A program made the translations under genes and the position numbers. This document shows positions 11,489 through 21,834 of a stretch of 64,000 nucleotides of DNA, one piece after another (the first letter of the stretch is position 1; every line of letters begins with the position of its first letter). Below the pieces are notes generated by a model. That model saw only the letters and a program-made list of their open reading frames with translations. It ran no database searches and was not told where the DNA came from. The stretch is taken from contig CM060187.1 of assembly GCA_030549335.1 (NCBI GenBank), positions 54,022,203 through 54,086,202 on the forward strand, read 5' to 3'. The DNA comes from Pontederia crassipes. Taxonomy: Eukaryota > Streptophyta > Magnoliopsida > Commelinales > Pontederiaceae.

Positions 11489-13451
11489 TGTAACACCCCA
11501 AATTGACCAACGTCACGTGGCGATAATTTCTCCGAAGGCGTTACGAAAATACAATAATCTTGACTAAAGAATTGACTAAATCTCTATAAAAGCGATGACA
11601 AATCAGTAATAAGGATAAAAGGGAAATATAGGATATCAAAATAGCGAAAGTCTCGAAATACTACAAAGTCTGCATAATAGGAATCATATATGAATTCATA
11701 TTGCGGAAAAATATAAAAAAGATAACTAAGCCCTCTGTCAGTTCATGTGCCTTATTGTCGCTCGAGCTGGTCGCGGCACACGATCTCATCACCATCACTG
11801 ACCTGGTCTTGTAGAAATCAACACAGAGGAGGAGGTTCTCCCGTAAGCTATACAGTCTAGTGGGGAGTTACAGTCTATCTTCAATCAAAGTACTCAATGC
11901 ATAATAATAAATAGCAATAGTCAGAATCAGTAATCATTGATAACACGATCAAGTAGTGAGCATAAGATCATTTGATTGAAGATATCAATGAATAAAAGAT
12001 GATAGAGATAATGAATCATGTAATCATGAGTTATAGTAATCATGCTGAATTAATAATCATACTTCACTTATCATCATCATACTCATGTCATTGTACAATA
12101 CTCTTTATGCATGTACTTCTTTCTTAGCATTACACGACTTTGGGTGCCTTTAGATGTCTTTGGTTAACATGTGGGGGTTTTACGCCGAGTAACCAATACA
12201 GCCTCGTGCAGTCAATGGGTGATCAAGCCATGGAGGGACCCTTCACGATAAGCACTTAGCATAAGCTGGCCACCCTCCCTCTATCTCTTTACCTTTCTTG
12301 CTTTAATCTATTTATTAATTAATAACTCTTTTCATTCGATAAGGTGATTGGATCAATGGACAGATCAATAACAAGACAATTGATGTGGTCACACAACCAT
12401 TAAATAAGTAGGGAAATGCATAACACAGTCATAGAATGAATCTTAGTCAATCAACAATCAAAAATGAATTCTGAATAAGGATCGATCGACCGGTTCTCTC
12501 TGTCCGATTGATCGATTTCCGGGCACCGGTCGACCGATAACTCTGGATCGATCGATCGATTGGTCTTGATGCAATACAATGATTCTCGGTCTGTAAGTTC
12601 TGAGTACCGATCGATCGATATCTCTGAATCAGTCGACTGATAATACTTAGTCTGAAAAAAAGAAGAAGCTTCGGTCGGAAGGAATGATCGGTCGACCGGT
12701 CTCTACCGATCGGTCGACCGATTCTCATATCATCGGTCGACTGATATCCTGAATCGGTCGACCGGTCGCAGTGAAAACAGAATTGGACAGAATGCGATTT
12801 TTAATTCAGAAATGAAATCAATGCATACGAACAATAATCTAAGTATGGAGGACTAATGCAGAACACATTTATGGTCATAAGGAATCATAAAACAAGAATC
12901 AAACACAATAACACAATCAATCATCCATTTTCCACATTGTTCCATTAATCAAGAACACATTCTAAGATAAGAACCCTAATTCTATACTATTGCTAATTAA
13001 GTTATGCAGGGAGATTTCGGATTCACCCACCTTTTTTGTGATTGATCATAGTTTAAACCTTTTTGATCACTAATAATCATCCTCTCCTTGTCGTTCTCCA
13101 CCTACGAAGCATTTCGATTGAAGCAAGGAGTAAGGGGACGATGCTAAAACTAAAGGAAGTGCAGAAATAAAGAAGAACCTATTAGCTCCTGGATGGCCAA
13201 TGAGAGAACTTCTACAATAACCTTTTTATTGGCAAAGAGGCAAATGGAGAGAGGAAAATGAATTATTCAAGAGAGGCCCTCTTTATATAGAAGTTTGGAT
13301 GTGATGAAATGTCCACATAACCTTTTTTGATCTTATCCATAACTTTATCCACTCATAGTTGTCCTCTCTTGATCTTATCCACACATTTATCCATTTAATT
13401 ATTTATTTATATATTTTATTTTATATTCTTTTATTTTTTTCAGGTGTTACA
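11489..13451. mobile_element. Putative solo LTR, 1,963 bp, TGTAACACC...GGTGTTACA
   Basis: The ends are a perfect 9-bp inverted repeat (tgtaacacc and ggtgttaca), the usual form of Ty3 chromovirus (Tekay/Del-like) LTR ends in plants. Read on the minus strand, a good TATA box with downstream context (cttctatataaagaggg) lies at about 13273-13289, so minus is the more likely orientation. The flanking 5-mers (ccttg and tctcg) match at only 3 of 5 positions. It may therefore be an old insertion or an inter-element recombinant. No coding domain is inside. It carries the palindrome array at 12475-12775. Confidence 0.65.
12475..12775. repeat. Array of about ten degenerate GGTCGACC palindromes
   Basis: Over about 300 bp the phrase atcggtcgaccgat and variants (gatcgatcgaccggtt, accggtcgaccgat, gatcgatcgatcgatt, atcagtcgactgat, ccgatcggtcgaccgat) recurs about every 20-50 bp. 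Each copy is nearly its own reverse complement. The block lies inside the putative LTR and is far richer in CpG than the sequence around it. Confidence 0.85.
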
Positions 13452-13996
13452 TCTCGAACTAAAATTGATTTATGAACTAAATAATAATAATAAAATTAGA
13501 CATCCATTTGGCATAAAACAATTGGCCCATGCCATCGTAGGAGTTATACATGCATCTAACCACGTGTAATCTACTGCATTAGTTGTATTTGCCCATTTAG
13601 ACATGTTTTACATCCTAACATATTTATATGCACTATTTTGACACATTTTCTACAAAATAATATTTAAACGGCATATCATCCTTAACGACTTCGTCACTTG
13701 TCGTTTAATTGGTACATTATCCTCTTTTTTTTTTCTAATGCTTGGTGACTTTTCTTCACTCATCTGATTTGTCACATTTGTCTAGCATACACATCATATT
13801 TTAGTAATATTATATATCACGTTTTTTTTTATGATATTGCACTTCCTGTAGCATCATATTATTTGCAATAAAACGTCAGGAGATTTGACTTGACGGGTAA
13901 AGGAAAAATCAATGGACTTCATGACGAAAGTTCATAGTATTCATTGGTTGTAATGTCTTTCTAAACAACTCTACTCCATTAGTCCATTGCATCATT

Positions 13997-14052
<56 letters not shown>

Positions 14053-14577
14053 TCAATCACGATAGAATATTTAATATTGTATATATATATATATAAGTTC
14101 TGGTTGGAAGGTTCTGGATTTGATAATGGAGTAAGTAATTTGAATAGATTTATTCTTAGTATCTAAAATCAGTTGCCAAGAATTTATTTTTTCTTACTAT
14201 TATGCACATTAATCATGAATTACACTATCAAACTCAACTAATTTAATATTAATTTCCAATTATATCAATAGTTAAAATTATTTCATATTATTATATGGAT
14301 TTAATGGTTAAGAACTCGGATCCTAATTTTTCATCGATTGGATCTATCACCAATGCCTGAATGGCGCGCGATTTTACAACCCTCTGATTCATGCAATGAC
14401 TGCATATTCGACCTTTTTTTCCATTGTAAAGCTTCCTCCTTTTTGTTGATCTCTGCCCTTCGCACTGATCCTCGCGATCGATCATCTTCGTAAGTCACCG
14501 CCGCCTCTGCCTTCATAGGACGCTTTCGCGACTCATCCTCGATCCGCACAAGGCCTTCGCGAGGACTTTGCGTTCGC
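13452..14577. other. AT-rich intergenic DNA
   Basis: Contains a (TA)n microsatellite (14000-14048) and a second short TA run at about 14080-14094. 14340-14577 is more GC-rich, with short open frames on the minus strand that match nothing I recognise. No gene is supported. Confidence 0.5.
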
Positions 14578-14720
14578 CAATGTTTTTAGAACCGGATCGA
14601 TGATCGGATCAGACTCCTTATCGGATCATGGTTGGATCAGTCTGACCGTGTTCGACCGAATTGAACCGAATTTTATTAAAATAATATTATTTATAAAAAT
14701 TATAAATAGTTAATTATTTA
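14578..14720 (+). mobile_element. Truncated copy of the CAATG hAT-type MITE
   Basis: Begins caatgtttttagaaccgg and continues with tcgaccgaattgaaccgaat and ttttattaaaataa. This matches the left end of the complete element at 22003-22774. The right terminus is missing and the element fades into AT-rich DNA just upstream of the RING-CH gene leader. Confidence 0.65.
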
Positions 14721-14829
14721 GGAGCAGAAAACAAAAACAAAAAAAAAGAGAAAAGCCAAAGCAGATCTGGCAGAGAAGATCCAAGAAAAATTGGATCCAA
14801 CAGAACACCCAACGACCGGATTTGCATCA

Positions 14830-15168
14830 GCGGTCAAAGCCCCCTCCCTTGCAACACTTCAAAAATTCCACGTACGCGCACGGGAACACGTCGTCCGCTC
14901 CCCAAAGATTTCCACGGTCGATCGATCGCTCGCTCGCTCGGTTCGGTCGACCTGTTTCGCGGTCGGGAAATCTCTCTCGCATCCTCGCAGGTTCCCGTCC
15001 TCCGATTCGATTTTCGGACGCCGCCTCGTTGATTCTAAGACGTCTCGAAGTAGATTCGGATTTTGGGTCGCAGCTGCCGCGCCGGAAGGGGATTTCTGCC
15101 TTGGATTTGTTGCGGCAGAGGATGATAATTTTGAGAATCGCTCAGCGGCCTGATGAGGCGAACGAATG
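14830..15168 (+). promoter_or_regulatory. Likely promoter and non-coding first exon of the RING-CH gene
   Basis: A GC-rich segment in AT-rich surroundings ends with a good splice donor (aacgaatg then gtatgt, exon end 15168). No in-frame continuation leads to the coding exon at 15750, so it is probably 5' untranslated. Acceptors ctcag (about 15688) or cacag (about 15711) would join it to the coding exon. The exact transcription start is unknown. Confidence 0.5.
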
Positions 15169-15749
15169 GTATGTTGCTCGCAGCTGGATGCTGTCCTTGT
15201 TTTCTTCTGCTCCCGTGGATCGGTATTAAACTTCTGGATTTGATTTTTTTTCTCCTTTAGTGCGGTGTCTGAAACTAAGATTATCATAAAAGGTTACTTC
15301 TGACCTAGGCAAGTTAGAGAAATATGACTTTAATTTTGGTGTCTGAGAACGAGATGCATATTCTGTACGGCGCCAAGGAGCACGGAGAGGAGCATAATTT
15401 TGTTCCGCATTCGTGGTCCTCGATTGGATCGAATAAAATATCATCGATTTCTATGTACCCTGTACCTTTTTACATAAGACAATATCGAATTATAGTTAAC
15501 TTTATCACGCAGATGTTTTGGCGTAATCTTTACTTGTTTTGAGGTAAAATTGTCTGAGGCAAACATATTATCATTCCATATGTGATATCACAGATCGTAA
15601 TATGTCATTGTTTTACTATGTAGCGTTGATCTCTTCAGCTACCTTTTACAGACTTTTCTGACTTTTATACTGCCATTTTTTTTCTCAGCTCCTATTTGAA
15701 ATGATCCACAGGATTGACCCATTTGACGATTTCTGGATATGATTAGATA

Positions 15750-18609
15750 ATGCTCGCCATGGAGCTTGCCTCGAGTTGTAGCCAAGAAGAAGCTTCAGAG
15801 ACCCAGCCTATTTTGCCTCAGTCCACCACAAGCTGTGATTCAAGGGAGTTACCATCCACATTTGAAATCAGGCCTGTTTCTACCGACGACAATGATCAAA
15901 ATCTTGAAGATAGTGACGATGACGAGAGTCGCAATCTCATGAATCAAGAACTGCCACAGTGCCGAATATGCCTTGATACTGGAGGTCTTTACTAATCATG
16001 ATCGGTACATTAAATGTCTCATGAAATGTTTCATTATAGGGCATGTAAATCGGGTTTTACAACAGAAAATGCTTACAATATTTGCACTGGTCCGATTATT
16101 TATTTCTTCTCACATTATATATTTTTTGCTCACAGGTGATGACTTAATTGCACCTTGCCAGTGTAGGGGCACACAGAAATATGTTCATCGATCTTGTCTT
16201 GATAATTGGAGATCAACCAAGGTATGATGTTATATGGTTGTTTTTGTCTTGAAGGTTCTTTTTGTCATGTTACTCTTATTGTGCTCCACTTTATTCCAAC
16301 ATTGAAACCTGTTTTGATCTCCCTGTGAAAGATCTGCCTTTAACCATTTTCTTTTACATTTGTTTGTAATTGTGGTTTATATCCTGTATCCCCCTTATTA
16401 CAAGTTTTTGTTATTCTCTTTTGTCAGGAAGGCTTTGCATTTGCACATTGTACAGAATGCAGGGCCATGTTCTGGTTGCGGGCAAATGTGCCACCAGATC
16501 GCTGGTGGCTGAGATTGAAGTTTCAGCTCCTTGTTTTTAGGGATCATGCTCTCATATTTGTCATTGTGCAGCTGGTAAAGTATCCATCATAGGGTCATTT
16601 TTTTCTTCTGGAACTCCAAGCTCTATTATACTCCTGATTGGAGGGTTATAAAGTCAAAGTGACATCATCATTTACCGATATTGTGTCCTTATAGATGCGA
16701 TATAGTAGCATCTCACCTCACTTATAGTTGAATCTTGGAAAGTTCATGGTGGTTAAATGGTTATGATACAGAAATCAGAACTAGTCTATTTTTGTTATAC
16801 TTGGGTGATAGGTAGATATTGAGTGGGGTTGTCATCTTCAACAAATGAAATTAGTGGAATCAAGATATGTAGGAATGCCATCAAGGCGACCCTCTAGGAA
16901 GAATATTTTTTTTAGGGCGAGACAAAAGTTCATGGTCAAATGACCCCCATGCACAAAAACGCAAGCATATGTGTGGCTTCCCTTTGGTTACTCTTTTTTT
17001 CCTTTGTTGACGAAGAATTTATCTAAAATTGCAAGCCAGCAGTTAGCTTTATACAGATCTTAACGCAGTTAGATGAATGACGTGTCTCTTTCAGATGGTG
17101 CTGCTAAAAGAACTGATGAGAAAGAAGGTTCCACTTGTTTCATTTAGTTAATTCACTTTAAAATTTCTTGGCAGGTTGTGGCTTTCTTAGGTATGTTGGT
17201 GTATAGATTTTATGGTGAGGAACTGCGAGAAATGTTTGGCTACGAGGAACATCCTTATGGTTTCTATACAATGGCCAGTAGGTGCCTGTTGTCCATTCTT
17301 ATTTTTTCATTTGTTTCTGAATTGTGGTATTTTATCATTTTTTTTATGATGGCGATATTTTATCACAAATGTACCATATATGAAATTTGGTATCCAGCAG
17401 CTTAATGTAGCACCATGAACTGGGCGGTATGCACATCTGGTTATCATTATTCTAATATTTTGTGTGATAGTAGTGCAATGTAAGATGAAATTGCGTACAT
17501 GAACACAAGATGGATTATTTATGAGTCATCCAGAACTTCTACACAGCTTCTAAGTCTGGCTACTGGTGAAGAAATATACGACATCTGTTGTATTCGGCCC
17601 GTTAAAAGTGTGATTATCAAGTGTCATAGCTTAAATTTACAGTTCTGTATTCATGTTAAGCTTACACTGCATTTGGTGTACTCAATTCCTATCACGTCAT
17701 CTTCTCTCGCTTAAATTGAATATGAGATCCATTGATGTCAGAGAATAAGTAAAAAAGTAGTGTTTGCCTCTTTCTTGGTTGTCTGTTTCATCTTCCTTAT
17801 CATTGTATTTAAATGAGTCATTAATAGCAAATCTGTGATAATAAAATTCCATTTTGTGAATTATTTACTTTGGATCCCCACCTAGTGGGATAAGGCTTTG
17901 TTGTTGTTGTATTTACTTTGGATCCTTAACATATCAAAACTTGTAGAAATCCTGCTTAAACATAGAATGCTATAAGCATTGCCTTCAGCCAATCTTGATG
18001 CAATATATTCAGGAGTCCATGGCATGTATTATTTGCTTTTCTTTTGTATTTTCTATGCTAGTTGAGGTTTTCCTGTTTCATAATTTTATTGTGTTTGCAA
18101 TTTGGACAATGATCATATTTACATTACCTTCTGATCATAAATCTAATCTGATTGTCTTGCTACGATGCAGTATTAGCTGTTATTCTGGTGGGCTTGCTAT
18201 ATGGGTTTTTCATTGCTATAATATGTGGGCAGAGGATTAGTGAACGACATTACCATGTTCTTGCGAAACAGGAATTGACAAAGGTTCATTATTCTTGCTA
18301 TTTTGGACTTGCCTACTTCAATGTCACAAACAGACCTCTTATTTATCTTATTTGGCCACTGGATATTCTCCTTAATTTTCTTTATGCTACCAACGCACTT
18401 TGATTTTTGCCATCCTTTTGGATATTTTGGATTAATCACTTCTGAATATCTGTCGGCTCTACTAACTTATATTCAACAAAATATAAATAGCGATACTGAC
18501 AATAGTTTATTGCTAGGAGTACATTGTTGAAAGTCGAGATGAGAACAAGATTGTTCCGGAGCTTGATCCCAGTCATGTTACTGAGCTGAGAATGCTGGGA
18601 CTTTATTGA
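15750..18609 (+). CDS. RING-CH (MARCH-type) membrane E3 ubiquitin ligase
   Basis: Six coding exons: 15750-15984, 16136-16221, 16428-16574, 17175-17277, 18171-18283 and 18517-18609. They join in frame to 777 nt, 258 residues, stop TGA. An acidic N-terminal region (DDNDQNLEDSDDDE) precedes a C4HC3 RING-CH finger at residues 71-118, with CRIC, then CQC, VHRSC and finally HCTEC. Two hydrophobic segments follow, about 148-166 (HALIFVIVQLVVAFLGMLVY) and about 191-210 (ILAVILVGLLYGFFIAIICG). The tail ends in ELDPSHVTELRMLGLY. Proteins of this build recruit E2 enzymes through the finger and ubiquitinate membrane proteins; the substrate cannot be inferred. The second codon choice for the start is M4 (15759). 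The first donor is a weak GTCTTT; reading through it stops after three codons, giving an 81-residue product without a complete finger. A 3'UTR intron is likely (donor 18652, acceptor about 18756). Confidence 0.93.
17878..17910 (+). mobile_element. 33-bp RTE LINE tail in a RING-CH intron
   Basis: Flanked by a perfect 15-bp duplication, atttactttggatcc, at 17863-17877 and 17911-17925. The insert is only the last 33 bp of the RTE 3' end: ccacctagtgggataaggct and a (TTG)n tail. It lies in the intron between exons 17175-17277 and 18171-18283. Confidence 0.9.
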
Positions 18610-19023
18610 GCTGAGCTTGAGCTCTGCACCATTATGGAAGGTTTCAAGGTAAGCAGAGGGAAAAGAATTCTTTTGCCTTGCCACACGATGATCAGAACTA
18701 GTTTAACATGTTTGTTGTCTGACGCATTTCATGCCGATCTTCTTTGTTTCTTTAGTCTGGAATAGAAGGATTAGTGCCTTGTGGAAAGTTAAATACGTGA
18801 AATTTTAGAGGGACAAAATATTTTAGAAACTCATGTCATGCAAATATTTCCTTAAAGTTAGTTTTTTCTTTCAGTGGATTCCTTAAAGTTTGTTGAACCT
18901 TGCATTATTTGTTCGGTTGTTCCTCTTTTTCTTTATACTTTTCCATCCTATTTTCTCCAGTTTTATCTCTGAAATTGTAAATCATATTGGACCCGACTAA
19001 TCCAGTTCGAGGTGGGAGCTTAA

Positions 19024-19431
19024 GAGTTTGTTTGGTTCAAAATTCATTAAGGGAAAGGGAAGGTAAAGAATGAGAAGGGAAAGGACGGGAAGGGAATGTA
19101 GGAGAATGAATGTGAATAGTTATTCCTGTTTGGTTGATATCATTAAAGGGAAGGGAAGTGAATGAATGTTAACTGGTTATTTTATTTAGATAATTTTATC
19201 CTTTACATATATAGTTATATGTCAAAGATGAAAACACATATTAAATATATCTTTTCCCTCATTTTCACCCCGATTTGGGGGAAAGAGAAATGGAACATTA
19301 GAGTGGAGGGGAAGGGAGGAGACTTTCCCCTTTATTCCCCTCCAACTTAAACTCAACCGAACGAGGGGAACGGATTCTCCTCCTTTCCCTTCCCCTTTTT
19401 ACCCTCCTTTCACCCCCAACCAAACGGATCC
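19024..19431. mobile_element. Tourist/PIF-Harbinger-like MITE
   Basis: Ends are inverted and similar: gagtttgtttggtt at left, and aaccaaacggatcc at right (reverse complement ggatccgtttggtt). Both flanks carry TAA (19021-19023 and 19432-19434), the TWA target typical of PIF/Harbinger MITEs. The interior is purine-rich (gggaaagggaagg) on one arm and pyrimidine-rich on the other, so the single strand could fold back. It lies 3' of the RING-CH gene. Confidence 0.6.
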
Positions 19432-19680
19432 TAAAGGGAAAGCTTTCATATTAGTGATGCATCCTGGAACATCCTCTGCATTGTCCAAATTATCTTTCTT
19501 ATTAAGTGGGGTTTGAGTGCATACCTAAACAAATCCTAGACTTGAGGTAGTTGTACCACCTTCACCTCCTTCATGCTGCCCACCCAAACAGAAAATCTAG
19601 TTGAGGAGTTGTTCTCAGGGATTATTTCTTTTCATTTTCTCTAGTTATGAATTAATCTCCCTCAAAACAAGTTATGAGCC

Positions 19681-19999
19681 TGGTCAGGGTGGAGGGGCTT
19701 GGTCACTTGGCGATCACTTGGGCCATGTGGATATAGTGTAACCACGCCATCTTTGGGCGTGGGAGATGTTACCTAGAAAATATACATCAGATCTCGATTT
19801 CGATGAGCGAGTGGGGTGTTTTTATGAGCAAGTGTGTGTGGAACAGGAGTAGGTCACAGTGCTGACACCCATAGTCGTTCTTTCTTTTTCTCCCATTCTC
19901 TTTTTTCTTCTTTGACCCCACACTTGTACAACTTACTTTTATGAAAGCTCCAATACAATCAGGATGACTAGCTTGGTAGCCATCCTTTTTCTCATAAAA
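19681..19999 (+). mobile_element. 5'-truncated L1 LINE tail with 16-bp target duplication
   Basis: A perfect direct repeat, aaacaagttatgagcc, lies at 19665-19680 and 20000-20015. The 319 bp between end with cacttgtacaactt, then tagccatcctttttctcata and an A-rich run. That layout is shared with the L1 3' ends at 40620-40697 and 59260-59370. Only untranslated 3' sequence is present. Confidence 0.8.
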
Positions 20000-20015
20000 A
20001 AACAAGTTATGAGCC

Positions 20016-20667
20016 ACACTTTCTTTTCATACGGACTCAAATTTCTTCAGCTCATTTAGACGTGCCTATTCCGTTCTCCCCCTTCCCACATATGAATAAC
20101 TACACATTGAAGACAAATTTATCCTTAAATAATTAATAGCACTCCTCATTAAATTTTAAACATTTGCCTCCATTCAGTTTCCAGTGCAACTTACCTTTTC
20201 TTTTCTCCAAAGCAACTAAATGATGTCTTTTTCATTATCGACTGATGAGCTCTCAGAAGTTTCATATCCTATGACATCTTTTTTACATGTTTCAATGAAC
20301 ATCTTGTATGCTTCCTGAATAAATGATTAGCACTATTTTATCCCTGAGTGAATTTGTCTAATAGAGATGCATTTTTGTCTTGCCCCAGACATGAGGCCCC
20401 AAAGCCACACCGTGGTGAAACTAATGATCAAACGCTGCTTCATCTGAGGACAGCCTGCCTGATGTTAACATCAATCAAGTGCACCTAATACATTGATTGC
20501 AAACACATTAAATATTTCTGTTTCGCTGTCATGTAGCTTCTTAACACTTCCAGGTGATCATAGATCCGAACACATTTGATGTGAATTGTCTTCGAGATCT
20601 TGCATGGATAGGCTTTTGCGTACAGATAGTGTATCCCATAGCATGCCCCCCTTTTTTCTATATGTTA
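20016..20667. other. Intergenic DNA, no gene seen
   Basis: No open frame, RNA gene or clear repeat. It separates the L1 tail from the RTE fragment downstream. Transcribed remnants of the RING-CH 3' region cannot be excluded. Confidence 0.4.
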
Positions 20668-21351
20668 GAGACGATTTGGAAGTTAGGTTAGGGGATGATA
20701 TAATTTCTCAAGTGACAAAGTTTAAATATTAGGATCAATTGTAAGACAAGATGATGAGATTGATGACGATGTTAATCATAGAATTCAAGCTAGTTGGTGT
20801 AAGTGGAGGAAAGCCACTGGAGTTCTTTGTGATAGAAAAGTACCCAATAAAATTAAAGAAAAATTCTATCGTACTGCTATAAGACTGGCAGTATTATATG
20901 GTAGTGAATGTTGGGCTATGAAGGGACAACATGAACGTAAAGTGGGGGTAGTCGAAATGAGAATGTTGAGATGAATGTGTGATCATACAAGATTAGATAA
21001 GATTAGGAATGACCATATACGTGAACGAGTCGGAGTGACTCCTATTAGTGAGAAAATGATAGAGAATCGTTTGAGATGGTTTGGTCATGTTCAGAGAAGA
21101 CCATTAGATGCGCCAGTAAGAAGAGTAGATCAAATAATCTGGAGTCCGATTAAAAGAGGGAGAGGGAGGCCAAGGCGGACACTTGGCGAACTAATAGAGC
21201 AAGATCTATTGGTGAATAATGAACTAATAGAGCAAGATCTATTGGTGAATAATATACTGAAATGTTTGATTACTAATAGAGCGGAATGACGTCGTATGAT
21301 CCATGTAGCCGACCTCACCTAGTGGGATAAGACTTTGTTGTTTTTGTTGTT
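20668..21351 (+). pseudogene. RTE-clade LINE, 3' half with reverse-transcriptase C-terminus
   Basis: Translating with corrected breaks gives EVRLGDDIISQV, then [41 protein letters not shown] and RGRGRPRRT, the typical end of plant RTE reverse transcriptases. A frameshift near 20731 and a TGA replacing the usual Trp codon near 20973 make it non-functional. A 33-bp phrase (gaactaatagagcaagatct, then attggtgaataat) is tandemly duplicated at about 21188-21253. The element ends with the cgtcgtatgatccatgtagc block and a (GTT)n tail. It is the best model in the window for the source of the short tails and SINE-like copies. Confidence 0.88.
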
Positions 21352-21800
21352 GACGGAATATTCATTTCCACGATCGTTGTATTTGTTGTACCAGAAACTC
21401 AAAGTATATGTTTATGGTGTCTGTCAATGCATTTTGCAGAAGATAGCAAAAGGAGAATCATTCATTTCCATGCTTGCATAATGTCATCTAAAAGTGCTTT
21501 CATTTTAAGCTTCTAGAGTTTGTGCATATTGTAAGTAAGCTCATGCAGCTGAACAAGTGCAGAATGTTCAGCATTTGCACTTATTTGTCCCTGGGATTTC
21601 GTCCATTATGTCTCCAAGGGAGTTTAAAGTTGAATTTAGAATTATTTTCTTAAACCTCTCTCAGACTATAAAGTTTTTCCTTATATAACTTTGAATTACA
21701 ATTTAACAAATTTAGTTCCTCAATCTATCCAAAATTGACACTCAATCCTTCAATCTGATATTGTTAAGTTTTTTATCATTTTTTTTCTAGTTATAAAAAA
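21352..21800. other. Intergenic DNA, no gene seen
   Basis: AT-rich and without a supported ORF or recognisable element. 21640-21770 contains phrases such as aatttagttcctcaatc, which resemble the arms of the MITEs at 23659 and 61957, but no matching opposite arm was found. Confidence 0.35.
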
Positions 21801-21834
21801 ACTATTGCGCCCTTATGTTGTTGAAATAAATGTT

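Noticed and set aside
12447-12728. 93-codon frame rich in Arg, Ser and Asp
   Set aside because: The repetition comes from the tcgaccgat palindromes, not from a protein repeat.
11489-13451. CRISPR-like or satellite interpretation of the palindrome cluster
   Set aside because: Copies are irregularly spaced and degenerate, lie inside an LTR-like unit, and the genome is a plant's.
14791-15229. Long GC-rich frames upstream of the RING-CH gene as a separate gene
   Set aside because: Neither opens with ATG, they overlap in different frames, and the segment fits a non-coding first exon with a good donor.
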